DNA of 64,000 bases from Lytechinus variegatus. Its lineage: Eukaryota > Echinodermata > Echinoidea > Temnopleuroida > Toxopneustidae. Positions 60,649 to 64,000 of the stretch are shown one piece after another (the first letter of the stretch is position 1; every line of letters begins with the position of its first letter). The stretch covers positions 25,880,462-25,944,461 of the forward strand of contig NC_054753.1 in NCBI RefSeq assembly GCF_018143015.1. Direction: 5' to 3'. The position numbers and the translations under genes are program-made. A model generated the notes under the pieces. The model worked only from the letters and a program-made list of their open reading frames with translations. It was not told the origin of the DNA and searched no databases.

Positions 60649-62527
60649 CACAGTGGGCCAGAATTATATTCCGCGTTAGATCTTTACTTTAACATGTTGA
60701 TTGTGGGTAATTTTGGGCGTAGAATCGAGTGAACATAATTTAAAGCCGATATGACGTCACCTTGATACCAAATTTTGATTTGCTACTTGAAATGTCTGTG
60801 AAAACACAAATTACATATTGTAGTATATAAACTTTGTATTATGTGCTACTTTAAAGTTGGCCAGAATGAATGTTAGTTTATGCCTAAAAAGTGTTTTAAG
60901 AGATGCCGAAAATAATTTTTACTGCATAAAAATGTATATTAATTACATTTATAAACAAAAAAACTTTAAAATCTGAAAAATATTAACCGTGCTTTATCAA
61001 GCTGTGTTGACTTGTGTAAAACGCAGAGTATATAACACCACGAATGTATCACTATTACGAGAGTTTTGGGATGAAATTATTCTACAAGTAAGTTTCCCTG
61101 GAAGAGTTGTGGGTATAGGCCTTATTTGCTTTAGCAACATTTATTTTGTTTAAATTAAGCCCGGAATTCATGTCACTTTCATGGAATTGAAGGGGAATCG
61201 TCCTCGCCGTGCAAAAGCGAACGGCAATGTACCCCCATGCGGTGCGCTAAAGATGACTGCGCGGCATAAAAATGACCGTTTTTGAACAGGTTTTTGGGGT
61301 GTTGTGTCAAGTTAAATCGGCTCTAATATAAAAACGGGCAAATACGGGCAGCTAAATTTGGTATCGACTTAAAGCTTAGACATCGGGAAAAATGATGTTT
61401 ATAGAATTTAGACGGAAATCAACGGCAATCTAAAATAGTCTATTGTAAATGCAAAAAACATGGATTTTCAGCCAATTTCGAGGAAAAATCATCCTATAAA
61501 CCTCTTAAAATGTGTCTTTTATCTACTTTGAACCCTTTCACACGAAAGAAGAATATACACTGTGAAAAAATTGGGCAATATGTTACGCAATATTTTACCC
61601 AACGTTGTTGGGGCATTAATGTGCCCAACTGTTGGGTAATATTTTGAACTACATTTTGGGGGACATTAATTTGCCCAACTTTTTAATAAAGTTATTAACC
61701 CAACATCTGGGCAAGGCCTACACTCACTTCGTGTACCTGGTCCGTGTCGATCCGGAGACCTTATCCGAAAGTGCTTTGCATGCACAATAACGCTGCATAC
61801 AAGTGCAAGTGCATATCTCAAGTGAGTGAAGCAAAAACAAAACAGCGTCAGATATATGTCATGTATGTAGGCCTATTCTGACAAATTCCTTACAAATTAT
61901 GCTTAACGTAAAGTCCAAAATAAAAAAATTAAAAAAACGTTTAAGCAACTCATCTATGAAAGATTCAGCGAGGCTCCCCAGCCCCCAGTCATCTAGAAGC
62001 TCCTCCATATCTAATCGACCGTGTGTAGCATGCTGCAAGCGCAACTCGTGATCGTAAAGTTTCGCAACATTTACCACTCAGCAGGGCAATTACTAGCCCA
62101 ACAATTGGACATCTGTATTTTGGCAGCGGCAGAGTAAAAATTTGCCTAAGTATTGGGCACATAATGCCCAACAAAACAATAACCAACGTATATATTACCC
62201 AACAAAAAAATGACCAACGTAAATTTACTCTTTTTTTTCACAGTGTATCAGGATTATGTGGGAGCCATTTCAGATTCCTACCTGATAAATCTGCTGTGAA
62301 ATGGCCTGTTTTTCAACTAGGATGTCATATACGCGACATTTCGCAAAATTTCACATTTTACGATTTGAGGTAGGAAATTAACAACCTTTATGCAAATTCC
62401 GGAATGAAATATTTTGCTGAAATATTCTTCAAAGTATTGTCTTTCAGCTGGGCTTGACAAAAATTAAAAATCTGAAATTGCCCAAAATGACTTTTGGCGC
62501 ACTTTTGTTTCGCCCCGGCCCACTGTG
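60649..62527. mobile_element. Transib/RAG-type non-autonomous DNA transposon, 1879 bp
   Basis: Both ends read inward from CACAGTGGGCC. The flanks are identical 5-mers CGCCG (60644-60648 and 62528-62532). A 5-bp, all-G/C target duplication with a CACAGTG-type terminus is the mark of Transib/RAG transposases; other superfamilies known to me make different duplications. No transposase ORF. A TA-flanked MITE (61558-62245) sits inside. Caveat: CGCCG and its complement CGGCG differ at one base, so part of the flank match could be extended terminal symmetry. Confidence 0.6.
61558..62245. mobile_element. TA-flanked element, CACTGTGAAAAAA ends, nested
   Basis: Left CACTGTGAAAAAATTGGG, right TTTTTTTTCACAGTG, TA on both sides. 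Inside, GCCCAAC/GTTGGGC words repeat near both ends. 688 bp, no transposase. Confidence 0.8.
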
Positions 62528-62603
62528 CGCCGGTAGGATTGGACGGTATCACACTAGATGTCCGTCTGTCTACGTCTGTCCGTTAACTTTTTCTTGTAAA
62601 CAC

Positions 62604-63110
62604 GATAACTTCAGTTTAACTTTACCTATGCTCATATTATTTGGTGTATATGATACAAGTATAGATCCTTAGGAAGCGATTGATTTTAGGTCAGAAAGTC
62701 AAAGGTCAAGATCACAGTGACATGTTTTCATCTTACCCTTCTGAAGTCCTTGCAATCGAGATAACTTCAGTTTAACTTTACCTATGCTCATATTATTTGG
62801 TGTATATGATACAAGTATAGATCCTTAGGAAGCGATTGATTTTAGGTCAGAAAGTCAAAGGTCAAGATCACAGTGACATGTTTTCATCTTACCCTTCTGA
62901 AGTCCTTGCAATCGAGATAACTTCAGTTTAACTTAACCAAGGCTCATATAAGTTGGTGTGCGTACTTGCATGGATCACAGGAAGCCTACTGATTTTGAGG
63001 TCAAAGGTCAAGATCACAGTGACATTCTTTCATCTTATTCTGAAGTCCTTGTGAAAGCGATAACTTTGGTTTACCCTAACCTAGGCTCATATAATTTGGT
63101 GTATGATATT
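62604..63110. repeat. tandem repeat, 156-bp unit, 3-4 copies
   Basis: GATAACTTCAGTTTAACTTT begins units at 62604, 62760 and 62916; a diverged one starts at 63059. The first two are nearly identical. Each contains AGTCAAAGGTCAAGATCACA; one has a perfect AGGTCAAAGGTCA (62998-63010). Confidence 0.9.
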
Positions 63111-63594
63111 AGCATAGGCAATGACGCATTAATGCAGAGACAGGAAAGACTAATACAGATAATAATGCAGGGCGAATAAATGATTACATAGCTATAAAGA
63201 CCTTAATCTAGAACAATCTTACAATAAATTCTTATATTCTGTAGAAAAGTAAAACATGTCAGCAAAATAAAATATACTAATGCAAAAAAAAATACACACA
63301 AATTATTACTTTAAATTTTGATAGTTTGAAGCTTGAAAGCATGAGATTTTGGAAATATTAAATAGGATTTCTTGTTCCTATAATTATTATTATGGTTATT
63401 TCGGTCCAATGACAAACCGTTCACTTTACCACCAAGAGATAATAGGGCTCGAAGACGTCTTGATAGAGACTGGATAGAGTTCGATGTATAATGTTGCACA
63501 CTCGATCATGAAGCTACAGGAAAAGGAGAAGTACTTCCTCACACAAAGGACAAGTCCACCCCAACAAAAAAGTTGACTTGAATAGAAAGAAATG

Positions 63595-63776
63595 TCAGTA
63601 TCTTGGAGTTGCACTTGTCAGATAAGGTTGGGGGTTTCGAGTCACGCCTACGACACCATCAAAAGAAAGGGCAGGTGAACTGTCGGGTTTCTTGAAGGTG
63701 AATCGTTGAAGGAGACTGGTAAAACCCAAGAATGTCTCCATCCTGGCAAGCTGTTCTCCAAGACACACACGGCGAC
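63595..63776 (-). CDS. cytochrome P450 (CYP2-type), last coding exon; gene runs off the right edge
   Basis: On the - strand a CTCTAG acceptor precedes a 182-nt exon ending in TGA (complement of 63595-63597). It encodes (G)[18 protein letters not shown], a [12 protein letters not shown] stretch and a C-terminus ending [27 protein letters not shown] is the second half of the haem-binding motif; the Cys is the fifth iron ligand. The first half (F-x-x-G) must lie in the previous exon beyond the window, with the Gly codon split in phase 1. A terminal exon of about 182 nt starting inside this motif is typical of vertebrate CYP2 genes. The substrate cannot be predicted from this exon. If the rest of the gene is broken this could be a pseudogene, but the exon itself looks intact. 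Confidence 0.9.
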
Positions 63777-64000
63777 CTAGAGGAACAAGGTCACAAAAAC
63801 AAAGATACATTTTATTGGTAAATGTTAGAGGTCGTTAGGTGAAAATAAAAATTATTGAAAAAGAAAGAATTAGTTCAAAGACAATGGGGATTCTGAATAA
63901 TTTTTCTTCTGATAACCAACTTTATTCATTTAAGAGTCATAGACACTCTGCCTATGGGGTCAATCATCAATGATAGATGGGGAATGACGAATTCCACAAG

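Noticed and set aside
60649-60710. recombination-signal nonamer at the left end of the Transib-like element
   Set aside because: Neither the 12- nor the 23-base position carries an A-rich nonamer.

Overview
The window is animal genomic DNA: AT-rich, with intron-split genes, GT-AG introns, many MITEs, tRNA-derived SINEs and LINE 3' tails. The protein families and the repeat style (G/C-run hAT MITEs, 'AGGTCAAAGGTCA' tandem elements, CACTGT-ended MITEs) suggest a marine deuterostome. A sea urchin is my best guess; that is inference, not shown by any diagnostic gene.

Three host genes can be supported. (1) A phospholipid scramblase (PLSCR family) on the + strand, 9 coding exons from 8586 to 20253, 262 codons, all splice phases consistent. 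(2) A deoxyhypusine synthase (DHPS family) on the + strand, 8 coding exons from 44596 to 56793, 428 codons, also phase-consistent. It has an unusual N-terminal extension that looks like a mitochondrial presequence and a diverged NAD pocket. (3) The last coding exon of a CYP2-type cytochrome P450 on the - strand, 63595-63776; the rest lies beyond the right edge. DHPS and the P450 are convergent. The three genes act in unrelated processes (membrane lipid scrambling, eIF5A hypusination, mono-oxygenation) and nothing suggests a shared pathway.

The rest is repeat. 1-8.5 kb is 5' flank with SINEs, hAT-like MITEs, a foldback and microsatellites. The PLSCR introns carry MITEs, SINEs and LINE tails. 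20.3-44.5 kb is a repeat-dense intergenic block. It holds a near-perfect 74-bp-arm hairpin, a 1.1-kb element with nuclear-receptor DR1 motifs, a 44-bp minisatellite inside inverted repeats, and a 5.4-kb degenerate palindrome (34862-40224) nested in a SINE and itself hit by two hAT elements with perfect 8-bp target duplications. The DHPS introns hold a second copy of the DR1 element and a 2-kb array of GCGAAGCGCGAG motifs. 56.8-63.6 kb is AT-rich intergenic DNA with an apparently whole 1879-bp non-autonomous DNA transposon (60649-62527). Its termini start CACAGTG and are flanked by 5-bp CGCCG duplications, the pattern of Transib/RAG-type elements.

The strongest candidates for a second look are the Transib/RAG-like element, whose right end resembles a 12-spacer recombination signal; the layered palindrome; the divergent DHPS with its presequence; and the dispersed DR1 arrays. 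No retrovirus, LTR element, Polinton or CRISPR array was seen.
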